Source: Closterium sp. Naga37s-1
Taxonomy: Eukaryota > Streptophyta > Zygnematophyceae > Desmidiales > Closteriaceae
Assembly (NCBI GenBank): GCA_947471745.1
Contig: CANJKZ010000068.1
Location: 305,001 to 369,000, forward strand
Reading direction: 5' to 3'
DNA: 64,000 nucleotides
In this document: piece by piece, positions 13,301 to 22,090 of the stretch
How positions within the stretch are numbered: position 1 is the first letter of the stretch
How the letters are laid out: each line of letters begins with the position of its first letter
The notes under the pieces: generated by a model
Seen by the model: only the letters and a program-made list of their open reading frames with translations
The model's database searches: none
Told to the model about the DNA's origin: nothing
Translations under genes and position numbers: made by a program

Positions 13301-16300
13301 GTGCTCGTGTTGATGCTGCTGGTGCTGCTGTTGCTGGTACAGGGAGGAAGCGAGGAAGGAAGAGGAAACTGGGTTTGGTGGCACAAGAAGATGCAAAGGG
13401 AGGCGCGGGAGGGGCAGAAGGGGTTGGAGGACTGGGAGGGGTGAGACGGGTGGGAAAAGAGGACATAGAGGGAGAAAGGGAAGTGGAGGGAGTGGTGGGG
13501 AAGGCTGGGACGGAAGGCTTGCCAAAGTTGGCTGTAGGAGAGGAGGGAAGAGGAGGATATACTGTAAGGGAGAGGGGTGGAGGAGAGGGAGGAGAAGGAG
13601 TAGGAGAGGGAGAAGGAGAGATACGAGGAGAGATTGTGAGAGAGGGGGAAAGGGAGAGAGAGGAAGAGGGGGTAGGTGGAGCAGACGGGGAGGGTGGGGA
13701 ACTGAAGAGACGGAGGAGGATTTTGCTGCCCGGGAGGGGTGGAGGGCGCAGGAAGAAGGATAGGCATGATGCTTTGGTAAGTGCTGGTTGGGGTGTGAGG
13801 AGGAGCAGGGGCCTCTCAGGCCACCAGCAGAGTGCTGCTGGTATGAAGAATTTGGAGAGGAAGAGGGAGAGGAAGGGGGAGAGGGAGAGGGAGGAGAGGG
13901 GGAAGGAGGAGAGGGAGAGAACAGTGGCAGGGAGAGCAGGAGGTGTTGAGAGGGGAGGTTTTACTGAAGCAGAGATGCTGAAAGGAGGGAAGAGGAGAGG
14001 GGAGAAATTGCTTCTGCCTGTGATGGCATGGGAAGGGGAAAGCGGAGTGGAGGAGAGAGCGGAAGAGAGCGCAGAGAAGGGAGAGGAGAAGAGAGAGGAG
14101 AAGAGGGAGAAGCAGCAGCAACAGGTGAGGGAGAAAGCAGAGGAAGCAGAGGCAGGAGGAACTTTTGTGAAAGGGGCGAAACAAAGTGAAGAACCTTGCA
14201 AGAGCAGCAGTAGTGACAGCAGCAGCATGGGCGTCGGAACTGGCAGCAAGAGGAGTGGTGAGGGTGAGAAGCAGGGACGAGACGGCAGCAAACAAGGTAC
14301 AAGCAGCAGCAGCAGTGAAAACAGTAGCGATCGCAGCAGTGACAGCAGCGACAGTAGCAGTAGCAGTGGTGATGCTGGTGACAGCAGCAGCAGTGGGGGA
14401 CCTATTGTGGATGGTGAAGGGTTGAGGGATGGTGTGCAGACTGGGGATGATGCAGGTGTGGGGATGGGTGAGGAGGGGTATGGTGTGGAGAAGGAGGACG
14501 AGCAAATGGGGAGGGAGAAAGGGGATGGTGGAAGGGAGAGTGTAGGTGGCAAATTAGAGACGGAAGAGAGGGAGAGGAGGGAGGAGAGGAAGAGGGACGA
14601 GAGGGATGAGAGGGAGAAGAGGAAGGAGAGGGAGGAGAGGGGAGCAAGTGAGAAACAGTTGGGAGGCAGCGGAGGAGTACAGTTTCCTAATGAAGTTTCG
14701 AAAGGTTATGCTAATAGGGAAGAATCTGCTTATATGGGGAATTTGAAGCAGAAGGTAATGGAGGAGGAAGGGAGGGACGAGAAGCAAAGGGGACGGTTGG
14801 ATGAGAGGAAGGATGGTGAAAGGAGGGAGGGTTGGGCAGGGCGTGACGAGCAGCGGCTAGAGTGGGGTGTGAAAGGCGATGTCATGAAAAGTGATAAGAA
14901 AGAAGCTCAAGTGTTGGATGGCCGTTTTGGGGAGAAACAAACGAAAGGCAAGATTGGTGTGGGAGGAGCAGGAGAGAGGAAGGGAGAGGCAGCAGAAGAG
15001 GCTAAGGCTGAGAGTGGGGCAGGTGGGGGGAGTCGTGAGCAGGAAGAGCAGGGACAAGAGAGGAAGGAGGAAGGTGGAGAGGATGAGGGAGATGCGAAGG
15101 GAACGAAGGGAGAGGAGTGGGTAGAAAGAGGGGTGGAAGGAGGGGAGAGAGAGCGAGAGGAGGGCGTTGGGGGGGGGGGAGAGAAACAAAGAAACTGCTT
15201 TTGGTTTGAGTAGTGAGTCTAGGAAGAGGGATGAGGACAGGGCGAGTGAGAAGGAGAGAGGGAGGGAGAGTGTCAGGGCTAGGGAGGGGAGTGATGGGGT
15301 GGTGGTTGAGGGGAGGAGGGTGGTGGAAGTGCGTGAAAGGAGTGAGGAGTGGAGGAGGAGGGAGGAGAGGAGGAGCGAGGAGAGAAGGAAGGGGGAAAGG
15401 AGTAAGGAGGAGAGGAAGGAGTTTGAGGTGAGAGGCAGAAGGGATGAAAAGGAGAGAGACAGAAGAGAGGGGGATGGAAGGGCTGGGGAGAGGGAGAGGG
15501 AAGGAGTGGGGGATAAAAACGGAGAAGAGAGGGATGAAAGGAGAGAAGGGGAAAGGAGAGAGGGGGAAAGGAGAGAGGGGGAAAGGAGAGAGGGGGAAAG
15601 GTCTAGAGGAAGCGAGAAGGAGAGAAAAAGAGAGGGGGAGGAAGGAGAGAAAGCGAGAGGGAAGAGGGAGAGGGAGGGGGAGAGGGAGAGGGAGAGGGAG
15701 AGGGAGAGGGAGAGGGAGAGGGAGAGGGAGAGGGAACGAGGCAGAGAGAGGGAGAGAGAAAAGGGAGTGGAGAGAGAGGGGGAGAAAGAGGGGGTGAGGG
15801 AGGGGGTGTGGGAGAGGGGGAGGGAAAGGGTCAGTGAGAAGGGGAGGGTGGGAGGGGAGGAGAAGGATAGGGGGGATCGTACTGCTGCTGGTGTGGGGAT
15901 GGATAGAGGTAAGCAGGAGCATCGAGCCTTAGGTGGTAGAGAGAGAAGCGAGGATGGGAGGGAGAATAGGGAGAGTAGAGAGAGGAGAGAGAGCAGGGAG
16001 AATAAGGAGAGGAGGGAGCATGAGAGACGAGGAGAGGAGGGGCAGTTGGAAAGGGGAAGGGACGGGGAGCGGGAGAGGAGCAGAGGGAGGGAGAGGAGGG
16101 AGAGTGAGAGAAGCGAGGAGACGGTAAGGAGGGTTTGTGCTGAGGGGAGTAAAGATAGCAGAGGGATGTTGACTGATGCCAAGAGAGACAGGGAGGAAAG
16201 GGAAAGCAGGGAAAGCAGGGAACGAAGGGAAAGGCCGGGAGTTGGTGGGGAATGGGGAGAGGAGAGGCGGGGAGAGGAGCGGAAGCAAGAAAGGGGAGTA

Positions 16301-19300
16301 AAGGGGGTAGAGGGGGAGGAGGGAGTGGGAGGGAGGAGGCGGGGAAGCGATGGTGTTTTTCCGAGGCAAGACTCTAAGGGTAGAGATGAGCTTGTGAATC
16401 GAATCCCAAGCCAGCACCCTTGGAGTGGTGACGCCTTTCCTAGGCAAGACTCTAAGGGTAGAGAGGAAGGAGAAGAGGAAGGGAGGGCGAGGAAAAGGAG
16501 GGTGGATGTTCAAGAAGAGGGAGAGGAGGGAAGGAGGAAGAGAGATGCGGAGAGTGATGGTGGTAGAGAGAGAGGGAAGGATGGTGGGATGGGGATTGGA
16601 GTAGGCTTGGTGGGTAGGGGTGAAAAGGGAGGGTCTTGGGAGAAGGAGTGGAGTGAGGGAGGGGAGAGGAGAGGAAGTGAGGGAGGAGTGAGAAAGGGAG
16701 AGTTGCAAGAGGGTGTGAGGGAGGGGGAGAGGGTGGGAGAAGAGGAGAGGGAGGAAGGGGAGGCAGAGGAAGGGGAGTGGGAGGAGGGAGAGGAGAGAGA
16801 GTGGGGAAGAGAGGAGGGATGGGAGGAGGGGAGAGGGGAGTGGGGAGAGGGGATGGAGGAAGGGGAGAGGGGGGAGGAAGGGGAGATGAAGGAGGAGGGT
16901 GCAATGCAGGTGGGACAGGAGCAATGGCAGGTGAATCGTAATCAGCTGGAAGGAAGAGGAGTGAGAATGCAAGAAGGCAGAGGGGAGCGAGGGGGAGAGA
17001 GAGACGAGATGTTGGTAGGTGGGAAAAGAAAATGGGTGTGGAAGATTCAGGAGGAGACTGTAGTGGGAAGAGAGGGAGAGGGAGGCCTGGCTGACCGTTT
17101 ACCATTACCGCCACCACCACCGCTGCCTACACCAAGAATGTCCCTTGCTTCTGGCTCTGCTTCTGCTTCTGGCTTTGGTTCTGCTTCTGGTTTTGGTGCT
17201 GCTGCTGGTTCGGATTCTTCTGCTGCTGCTCGTGCTGGTTCTGCTGCTCGTGCTGGTTCTGCTGCTCGTGCTGGTTCTGCTGCTCGTGCTGGTTCTGCTG
17301 CTCGTGCTGGTTTTGCAGGGCCACAATTGCTACCGCCACCACCCCCACCTCCTGGGCCCCCACCAGAGAGTGCAGTGCTGTTGAGTGCAGTGGGGAGTGG
17401 TGAAGGTAGAGGACGAGGAAGGGGGAGGGAAGGAGGGAGGGGAGGAGGGAGGGCGGGAAGGGGGGGAGGGAGAGGAGGGGGGAGGGAGGGAGTGGGGAGG
17501 GGAGGGCGAGGGGGAGGGAGACAGGAGGGAGGAAGAGGGCAGGGGGGAAGAGGAGGGGAATTTCCTGGAAGGGGGATTTCAACACCGAGGGGTTTCCAGG
17601 GGAGGGATGAGAGGGACAGGTTCGGTGGCAGTGAGGTTCGGAATGAGAGGTTCGGTGAGGGTGAGGTTTGGGGAGACAGGACAGAGAGGAACGAGGCTCG
17701 GGATGACAGGTTCGGCAACCCTCCAGGCTTCAGGTCAGGTTCAGAAGAGGGGAGGGAACCAGGAGGAGGTAGGTTCGGCACAGCAGCAGCAGCACGTGGG
17801 GGTGGGGGGATGAGGGAGGGAGGCGGGATGAGAGAGGGAGGCGGGATGAGGGACGGAAGAGGGATGGGCGAGGGAGGGGGGATGAGAGAGGGAGGGGGGA
17901 TGAGAGAGGGAGGAGGGATGAGAGAGGGAAGAGGGATGGGGGAGAGAAGAGAGACCGATTTTTCCTCCCCCCCACCATTACCGCAACTGCATCCCAATCA
18001 CCCTTCTGCTTCCTCCCACCAATCCTCTCACCCCACTTCCCTGCCTCCTCATTCTGCCGGACCTATCTCTGGTTCGGCCGGACCTATGCCCCCTTCCGGA
18101 CCAAGGCATCTCACGGAGCACTCACTCCCCTCCGGACCTCCTGCCGGACCTATTCACTCTGGGGGACCTATCCGCTCTGCCGGACCTATGCATCCCGGTG
18201 GACCAACCCATTCCGCCGGACCACCTCGGCCCGGACCTCCGCCGGCTGCCGGGCCTCCAGCCGGGCTTGCGGTTCGGAAATGTGCAGACATGCTAATGCA
18301 GTTTAATGCCTCTCTGGATAGCAGAGGGGAGAGGATCGGAGATTACTTGTTAGATAAATCGGCAAGTCAAGACAGCGCAAGGAGCGGGGGAGGTGGAGGA
18401 AGAGGAGGTAGAGGAGGAGGAAGGGGTGGAGGGAGAGGAGGAGGAGGAAGGGGAGGAGGGGAGATGGAGGGGATGGGGTTGACGATGGGAGGCGTGGAGG
18501 AGAGGTTGTTTTCAGGGGGGTACCAATCGGTGGTGCAGGTGTTTGAAGAGGTTCGGATGGTTGTGGAGGGGTACCTGCGATGGCACAAGGGCAACCGAGA
18601 GGTGAGTGAGGAAGTGAGGTGAGGAGAGGAGAGGAGAGAAGAGGAGTTCAGAAGTCTTACAGCTTTGGGTTGTGGAGGTACCTGCGATCGCACAAGGGCA
18701 ACCGAGAGGTGAGAGTGCGGAATAAGAGAGAGATGAGGAGTAAGAAATAAAGTGTAAAAGGGTGGTCTGTGGAGGCGAGGCGACCAGGAGGGGAGGAGGT
18801 GCATGTTATGAAGTGCCACAGTTGGATCGGCATGTTTCAACCTCTTGTAGCATAGAAAGATAGTTTCGACCTGGATCCAACGGTCCTAACCCGTCCTAGT
18901 CTCCTCTAGGCTGAGCTTAGGCTAGTAGGGATTGAATAGGTAAGAAATTGTCATTCAAACCTGTGTTACGAAGTGCCACAGTTGGATCGGCGTGTTTCGA
19001 CCTCATTTCCTTCTATCAGCTAGCCGCTAGTCTCCCCACTTGCCCTCTCTCTCACCCTCTCCTCTGCAGCCCTTTCTCCAATGCCTTCCTGCTTCTCATT
19101 TCTCTGCTCTCTTCATTTCGTTCGGCAGGTACCAGACCAGTGGAGCTACACCATTTCCTCCGCATATTCTTCCAGCAGCTCACCTCTGCCTTCCAATCAC
19201 CCCCGTTCTTCCAGCAACTCACTGCTTACCCTCTCCTCTCCTCTCCTCTCCTCTCCTCTCCTCTCCTCTCCTCTCCTCTCCTCTCCTCTCCTCTCCTCCC

Positions 19301-20933
19301 CTCTCCTCTCCTCTCCTCTCCTCTCCTCTCCTCTGCCTCCTCAACGTGTGCCTTACAGGTATCAGTGGAGCTACATCACTTCCTCCGCATATTCTTCCAG
19401 CAACTCACCTCTGCCTTTCCCGATGCTGACTGGCAATCCGTGTCCGCCGGACCTCATTCCGGGCCACACCCTGGGCCTCACACCGGGCCTCACTCTGGAC
19501 CACATTCTGGACCTCATGGTCCCCCACATGGACCTCATGGTCCCCCACATGGACCTCCAACTCATCCCCCTCATGCCTCACCCCATCCCCCCTCTCAAGG
19601 CCAACTACACCCCTCCTCTCACCCATCTCCCCACCTTCCCCCTCACATGCTCCACCCCCTCCCCTCCCACTCATCTCCCCATCCCCCGAACCATCCCCCC
19701 CAGTCAAGTCCTTATCCTCCCCATCCCCAACACGCCCCCCATCCCTCCCATGCTCCCCACGGCCCCCATCCTCCCCAGGGGAGACAGGGCCCTCCCCATC
19801 CTTCCCCCGCCCCCTCCCCCCACCCTCGCAACCAAACATCACCACCCCCACAGCACTTCTCACACCCAGACTCAACCCGAGAGGGCTCCCTCCCCCCCCA
19901 CCCCATGCCACCCCTTCACGAGCCCCCCTTTTCCCATGCAAACCCGCACTTCTCGTCCCTCCCTCCTCCGCTCTCCTCCTCCCACCCTCCCTCACATGCT
20001 CCCCAGCACCGCATCTCACTCCCTCCCAACGCTCCCAACCATCCCGCCACCCCCATGCCGCCTCCTAGCAGGCAAATGCTGCCGGATAGGCAGTCATTTC
20101 AGGAACGCCCCCCTCCCTCCTCTCAGCCTCAGTTTGTAGGGCAGCATGAGCAGCACAATCAGCACAACCTCCCCCATATGCCGCCTCCACCACACAATCC
20201 AAACTTCAACAACCCTCCCTCTCACTTCCCCAGAGCTTCCGGTCTGGGAAGGCAGGGGTTCTCTGAGCCTCCAGGCCCGGGGAGGCAGGGATTCTCCGAG
20301 CCTCCTGGCCCAGGGAGGCAGAGATTTTCCGAACCGCTAGGTCCGGGACGGCAGGGGTTTTCCGAGCCTGGAGGCCCAGGAAGACATGGTTTTCCTGAGC
20401 TGTTGGATGATCGAAGGCACGGTTTTCCCGAGCCTCCTCCTCGGGGCATGGTGGGAGGTCCGAACGAACCCATGCCTCCGCCGCAGGTTCGGTGGCAGGG
20501 AGGTCCGGGAGAAGGCCCGGGACATCCAGGAGGGGGGATGGGAGGAGGGGGGAGAGGTGGGGGGAGAGGCGGAGGAAGAGGGGAAGGGAGAGGTATGGGG
20601 AGGGGCGAGTTTTCTGGGGCGGAAGGGGGAGGGATGAGGGGAGGGAGGGGAGGAAGGGGAGGAGGGAGAATGAGTCTAGGAGGTAGAGGGAGGGGTGGAG
20701 GGGGGAGAGGAGCAAGTGGAGGAGGAAGGGGAGCAGGAGGCAGGGGAGGAGCGGGAGGAGGAGGAGGAGGACCAGTGGCACCCACTGCAGCGGCTGCAGC
20801 AGCGGCAGCGGCAGCAGAAGCAGCAATGGCAGTAGCAGCAGCATCTCAGCAAGCGAGGAGAGGGAATGATGGGGGAGGAGAGGAGAGAGGAGACAAAAGC
20901 CCTCCTAGAAGGCGACAGAGATTGGACGACTGA
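195..20933 (+). CDS. BRM: BRAHMA-type SWI2/SNF2 chromatin-remodelling ATPase (5' partial)
   Basis: This is the catalytic ATPase of a SWI/SNF nucleosome-remodelling complex, acting in the nucleus. I join exons 195-2891, 3124-3666, 4607-4725, 5223-5310, 6008-6094 (or its twin 6189-6275), 6640-6816, 7929-8132, 9154-18601 and 19359-20933. All junctions are GT-AG and in phase, except for a one-base frame change near 15170. Exon 1 is Ala/Gln/Gly-rich. Exon 2 carries the HSA region ([16 protein letters not shown]). Exons 5-8 carry the helicase core: P-loop DEMGLGKT (about 6065), [16 protein letters not shown], motif II DEAH (about 8030), LLLTGTPLQ, and the C-lobe [19 protein letters not shown] and ARAHRIGQ (about 10060-10200). 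A SnAC region follows ([29 protein letters not shown], 10525-10850). The BRM C-terminal region with a degenerate bromodomain spans 18280-18601 and 19359-19440 ([18 protein letters not shown]). The family identity is certain from colinear similarity to Arabidopsis BRM. The protein is unusually long, about 5000 residues, because of a highly charged linker. Exon choice among echoes is inferred. Confidence 0.93.
2942..3016 (+). repeat. Acceptor-side echo of BRM HSA exon
   Basis: This degenerate copy of the 5' part of the exon starting at 3124 encodes [18 protein letters not shown]. It lies upstream of the intact exon and runs into non-coding sequence. It could act as a cryptic exon, but the frame is not maintained. 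Confidence 0.75.
3763..4330 (+). repeat. Donor-side echo array of BRM HSA exon, 121-bp unit
   Basis: Five copies of the 3' end of the exon ending at 3666 ([18 protein letters not shown] plus its GTGAG donor) follow it. The shared core starts at 3789, 3911, 4032, 4153 and 4274. The last four are spaced exactly 121 bp apart and are nearly identical, so the expansion is recent. Each copy carries a usable donor but no clear acceptor. A further fragment of the same exon (EEYLRK) lies at 4450-4510. Confidence 0.85.
4812..5022 (+). repeat. Two donor-side echoes of BRM exon 3
   Basis: Copies of the 3' part of exon 4607-4725 end at about 4901 and about 5020. They encode variants of [20 protein letters not shown] followed by GTGAGT or GTGCGT donors. 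Confidence 0.8.
5365..5530 (+). repeat. Donor-side echo of BRM exon 4 plus short repeat
   Basis: A degenerate copy of [19 protein letters not shown] lies at 5367-5440. It is followed by three copies of a short unit (ccagatggtgagtaggag) built around the exon-end donor. Confidence 0.75.
5771..5935 (+). repeat. Two acceptor-side echoes of BRM P-loop exon
   Basis: Partial copies of [13 protein letters not shown] with their own AG acceptors start at about 5773 and 5888. Both lose similarity before the P-loop is reached. Confidence 0.8.
6189..6275 (+). other. Second intact copy of BRM P-loop exon
   Basis: This 87-bp copy of exon 6008-6094 is flanked by the same accag acceptor and gtgggt donor. 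It encodes the same 29 residues including GLGKT, with only synonymous differences. Either copy can be spliced to the neighbouring phase-0 exons. Inclusion of both would duplicate the ATP-binding loop in frame. Confidence 0.8.
6309..6466 (+). repeat. GAGTGAGG-type minisatellite in BRM intron
   Basis: A tandem of gagtgagg/gagcaagtgagg units is purine-rich on the sense strand and sits between the second P-loop exon copy and the next exon. Confidence 0.8.
6505..6973 (+). repeat. Echoes flanking BRM exon 6640-6816
   Basis: An acceptor-side copy ([13 protein letters not shown]) lies upstream at 6508-6575. A donor-side copy lies downstream at 6860-6973 ([19 protein letters not shown] through FYTK, then GTGAGG). 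The intact exon lies between them. Confidence 0.85.
6996..7426 (+). repeat. Long (TG)n/(CG)n/(TGCG)n microsatellite
   Basis: About 430 bp of alternating purine-pyrimidine sequence in a BRM intron mixes TG, CG and TGCG repeats. Open reading frames through it (Cys/Val one way, Thr/His the other) are by-products of the repeat. Such tracts are known to be able to form left-handed DNA. Confidence 0.95.
7478..7876 (+). repeat. Three acceptor-side echoes of BRM exon 7929-8132
   Basis: Copies of [17 protein letters not shown] with cccag acceptors start at about 7481, 7631 and 7788. Each decays before DEAH is reached. The intact exon is the last, 3'-most, member of the series. Confidence 0.88.
8300..8678. 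mobile_element. MITE-like foldback element in BRM intron
   Basis: The outer ends are inverted (TGTCAAACGC at 8300-8309, GCGTTTGACA at 8669-8678). The arms stay complementary inward for about 165 bp each, around a spacer of roughly 40 bp near 8470-8507. For example, cacatcacaacatgaa on the left pairs with ttcatgttgtgatgtg on the right. No reading frame resembling a transposase is present. The element is AT-richer than its surroundings. I could not define a clear target-site duplication, so the superfamily is open. Confidence 0.75.
8690..9075 (+). repeat. Three acceptor-side echoes of BRM exon 9154
   Basis: Copies of [20 protein letters not shown] and KVFNDWFA lie near 8700-8745, 8801-8895 and 8970-9070, the later two with AG acceptors. 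The intact exon begins at 9154. Confidence 0.85.
10900..17090 (+). other. Extreme purine-rich (GA) coding tract of BRM
   Basis: For about 6 kb the sense strand is overwhelmingly G and A. It encodes Glu/Arg/Lys/Gly runs between the SnAC region and the C-terminal conserved region. The antisense Ser/Pro/Leu frames are mirror images of this bias. Arabidopsis BRM has a linker of only a few hundred residues here. Confidence 0.85.
13191..13312 (+). repeat. GGTGCT hexanucleotide repeat encoding (Ala-Gly)n
   Basis: An almost perfect run of the hexamer inside the BRM linker gives about twenty alternating Gly-Ala pairs. Its length is a multiple of three, so expansion does not break the frame. Confidence 0.95.
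18660..18708 (+). repeat. Donor-side echo of BRM exon ending at 18601
   Basis: A copy of the exon end ([11 protein letters not shown] region, here tacctgcgatcgcacaag..) is followed by GTGAGA. Confidence 0.75.
18804..19004 (+). repeat. 41-bp direct repeats flanking a 119-bp segment
   Basis: Nearly identical copies (gaagtgccacagttggatcgg core) lie at 18804-18844 and 18964-19004 in the last BRM intron. The unit could be a small non-autonomous insertion or a simple duplication. No coding sequence is present. Confidence 0.7.
19126..19338 (+). repeat. Acceptor-side echo of last BRM exon and (CTCTC)n repeat
   Basis: A copy of the start of exon 19359 ([17 protein letters not shown]) lies at 19128-19180 and runs into unrelated sequence. 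A roughly 110-bp (CCTCT)n pyrimidine repeat at 19229-19338 then leads to the true acceptor at 19358. Confidence 0.85.
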
Positions 20934-22090
20934 AGTAGAAACCACACATGGTTGGATGAGGGTTGACTGAGATAGCACCCTTAGCCCAAGGGTTGGGTCT
21001 CTAGAAGTTAATAGAGAGGTCCTGATTCGGGCTCTGAACCAGTAAGGGGGTACTAAAAAACTTCACCATACCTTCTCTTAAAGGAGTCGTACTAATTGTA
21101 CATGGTTTCTTTATCTTGGGATTTAAAAGCACAATCTTAAAAAAGCATGGCTGTAGTGGGTATGGATGTGTGGCAGACATGAATGCTCTGCCACGCCAGT
21201 CTGACATGGATATTTTGAATCTGCACTTGTGCTGAGTAGACCAGCGTTTTCCGATGGACATCGTGAAATCTTCGAGCCGTGGCCCCTTCGTGGAGTGATT
21301 TATGACGTGGTCACACGTGGCTAATTTCTGCCGCAATTTTTTTACATGGTTGGGTTTGCCGAGTTCTGCCCATGAATTTGCGAATTTGTTGGGCCTTTTC
21401 TACAACCCTCGATAAGTGCCAACTGAACTGTCTATTCAGACACTTAGGTCCAAAAAAATGCAAGTTCTTGTTGCTCATCAAATCTTTGGAAGTCCATTAT
21501 ATGTACCCAGAAATCTGTACTTGACAGGGAAACCTGTTAAATCGTCCATGTCGTTTTCATCCCTCGACAACGAATCGCAGGTCTTCTCTATTAGACACGC
21601 TGTTTCGCGTTCGATGATTCGCAGACTCCACCACACACTCGGGCGGCGAATCGACGATGCGCGGAAGCACAATCCTTCTCGCTGGTTCGTTCGTTTGCGG
21701 CCGCAACTGCGCTCCCGCCAACGCAACCACCTCGTTTCGCTGACTGACCAGTTGAGTGGGTTCGGTACACCACACACACACAGCACACGGCACAGCATGC
21801 CAACCGAACAGAAGATGAGGCAAATGTATTACCTCATTTCTAGCCTCCATTCTCTCTGGACTTGCACCACTTTGAGTGCCGACAGAATACGTGCGAAGTT
21901 ATTAATCTCACCTTTGTTTGCTCACCCAGCTGCTGCGTCTGCTTTCCTACTCACACTCCTTAGCTCGTGCCTTTCGGCATTGCGCACTTTAGGGTGCGGC
22001 TACTTGGCGGCAAGGCACGGTTAGGTACGATTGAGTACGGTTAGCTGCGGCCAGCGTCGCATTCAAGCGGGGTGTAACGAACCGGCTGCG
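20934..22090. other. Intergenic region between BRM and first permease
   Basis: This is AT-richer DNA holding the BRM 3' region and the probable promoter and 5' UTR of the downstream transporter. I see no convincing gene. A plus-strand frame at 21416-22024 has no recognisable features and no clear splice structure. Confidence 0.6.

Noticed and set aside
10238..17997. Long minus-strand reading frames rich in Ser, Pro and Leu
   Set aside because: They are mirror images of the purine-rich BRM exon. They have no start context, splice logic or family resemblance.
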